In this document: piece after piece, positions 62,846 through 64,000 of the stretch
Numbering within the stretch: position 1 is the stretch's first letter
Layout of the letters: each line of letters starts with the position of its first letter
From: Haliclystus octoradiatus
Taxonomy: Eukaryota > Cnidaria > Staurozoa > Stauromedusae > Haliclystidae
Assembly: GCA_916610825.1 (NCBI GenBank)
Contig: OU744452.1
Span: forward strand, 17,757,103 to 17,821,102
DNA: 64,000 bases
Direction of reading: 5' to 3'
Program-made: the position numbers and the translations under genes
The notes under the pieces: model-generated
Databases searched by the model: none
What the model was told of the DNA's origin: nothing
What the model saw: only the letters and a program-made list of their open reading frames with translations

Positions 62846-64000
62846 CTTTAATTTAGAAAAAACATCACAATATATCACACACTGAACGTGAACCTCAATA
62901 TAGCGCTAGTGATCAAATATAACCTGCAAACAATGAGTGACCCGGGTTGATGGGATAATTTGGCCGAGTAAGAAATACATTTACTGTCATTGTGGATTTG
63001 GTAAAGACCTTCAGAAATGTAACGAAATGCATGTTTTGACATATTGTGATATTGATTGATATAATAGAGAACAAGCATTGTAAATCTTTTATCTAAACAT
63101 ATCTATATTGTAAAAAATTTTAGTTACATATCTACATTATTTATTATTTGATTCTTATCTAAGGCTTCTCTGTAAACAACATGTTTGTCCGTCTTTTGCC
63201 TGCTAATAAATAAAGATTGCTCCTTTGACCATTTGGATGATCCTACTCGAACAATAGCGAGATGATGTAATAGTCATTGTGTTTATGGATGCAGCACTGA
63301 TATATTAGGGAGGTTTAGATTCGGAACGAAGTCAAAGACGACGTTGAAATTGAAATCTTTTGAAGATTGGAACAGGCTTGTCTTCGTTGTCTGCCGAAAG
63401 GGTGTTTAGATTGATAACGAAGACAAGACAATTGACGAATATTTTACAAATAGTGGATTGGTGACTAAGTGTTACCTGAAAAGTATCTGCAGTGAAATAT
63501 ATGTTGATATATTGTTAGATAAAATTGGCTTAATGGAAGTTTTGAAAGAATTGGATAAATCCCCAGCCAGTGTTTCCTTGTTCGTTTTTGAAATTAATGC
63601 AATGCCTTTGTTTTGAAATTTGGGTCTTTACTGTCTTGTTTACAAGTTACAGTACTTTCAAGTTGAAAGACATTATTAAAAAGCCTCTTTCCGTCAGAAA
63701 TTGCCATGGAAACTGCCAAAACCAGGTCTATACCCAATATGATCCTTCCAGATTCAAAATGTTTCTAAACAAACAGTAGATTCTACGAACAAAATTGCAA
63801 AGTCTTGATTTCCTGATGCATCAATAGCGAGCGAAAACAATAATGGTGACATAGTCGCGTTGACTTTACGTAATGGGGAATTCCTATACATGAGTGTTTT
63901 CATCTGATTTGGTATTTTCAGGAATCAGAATCACTGTACGTCTTTCAGTTTAGATAATAATTAACGAATACATAATGTCAAAAACAGAACAGTTATGAGT

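Overview
The window is AT-rich animal nuclear DNA. Genes are split into small exons with GT-AG introns, and the proteins are animal or eukaryotic families: an M13 neprilysin-type peptidase, a PAN / Ser-Thr-rich / thrombospondin-type-1 secreted protein, and a purple acid phosphatase. SINEs, MITEs, a LINE fragment and a Ty1/copia element fill most of the rest. A marine invertebrate is likely; a tunicate is only a guess. No operons, CRISPR arrays or bacterial features are seen.

Layout: (1) 1-4912 (copy A) is a minus-strand fragment of a neprilysin-like gene. It holds the last four exons only, one with a nonsense codon, and one intron carries a 1.57-kb (AAT)n microsatellite. (2) 4913-9123 is non-coding, with a long foldback element, (TA)n and a MITE. 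(3) 9124-17282 (+) carries exons for a signal peptide plus PAN-like domain, a Ser/Thr-rich linker, a TSP1 repeat, a roughly 177-residue beta-rich domain and a second, short TSP1. Splice phases join the last four exons exactly; the PAN exon is linked only by position. (4) 18399-18915 (-) holds unrecognised exons. (5) 20197-24237 is a defective copia-type retrotransposon inserted in the 3' flank of the complete neprilysin gene, with a tRNA-like sequence inside each LTR and an abnormal right end. (6) 24498-44719 (-) is a complete neprilysin-like gene: 19 exons, every splice phase consistent, 719 codons. Its introns carry SINEs, nested MITEs and a LINE endonuclease fragment. (7) 44720-49218 is non-coding, with a 205-bp tandem repeat, a perfect hairpin and a decayed retroelement relic. 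(8) 49219-57811 (+) is a six-exon purple acid phosphatase of 583 residues with all five metal-ligand motifs. (9) 59283-64000 holds MITEs and then copy B, nearly identical to copy A, whose gene runs off the right edge.

The three neprilysin loci (A fragment, central complete gene, B partial) lie in the same orientation and share flanking sequence, so the window sits in a tandem array of M13 peptidase genes. A and B are far closer to each other than to the central gene, which means either a recent segmental duplication or two haplotypes placed in one contig. The peptidase, phosphatase and PAN/TSP1 protein all have N-terminal signal-like segments and would act at or outside the cell surface; nothing shows that they work together.

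Most notable observations: LTRs carrying an internal tRNA-like Pol III promoter; the copia insert ending in an inverted piece of its own LTR yet flanked by a clean 5-bp target duplication; a fourfold 30-bp repeat in copy B that multiplies a splice acceptor in frame; and the plant-type sequence signature of the phosphatase.
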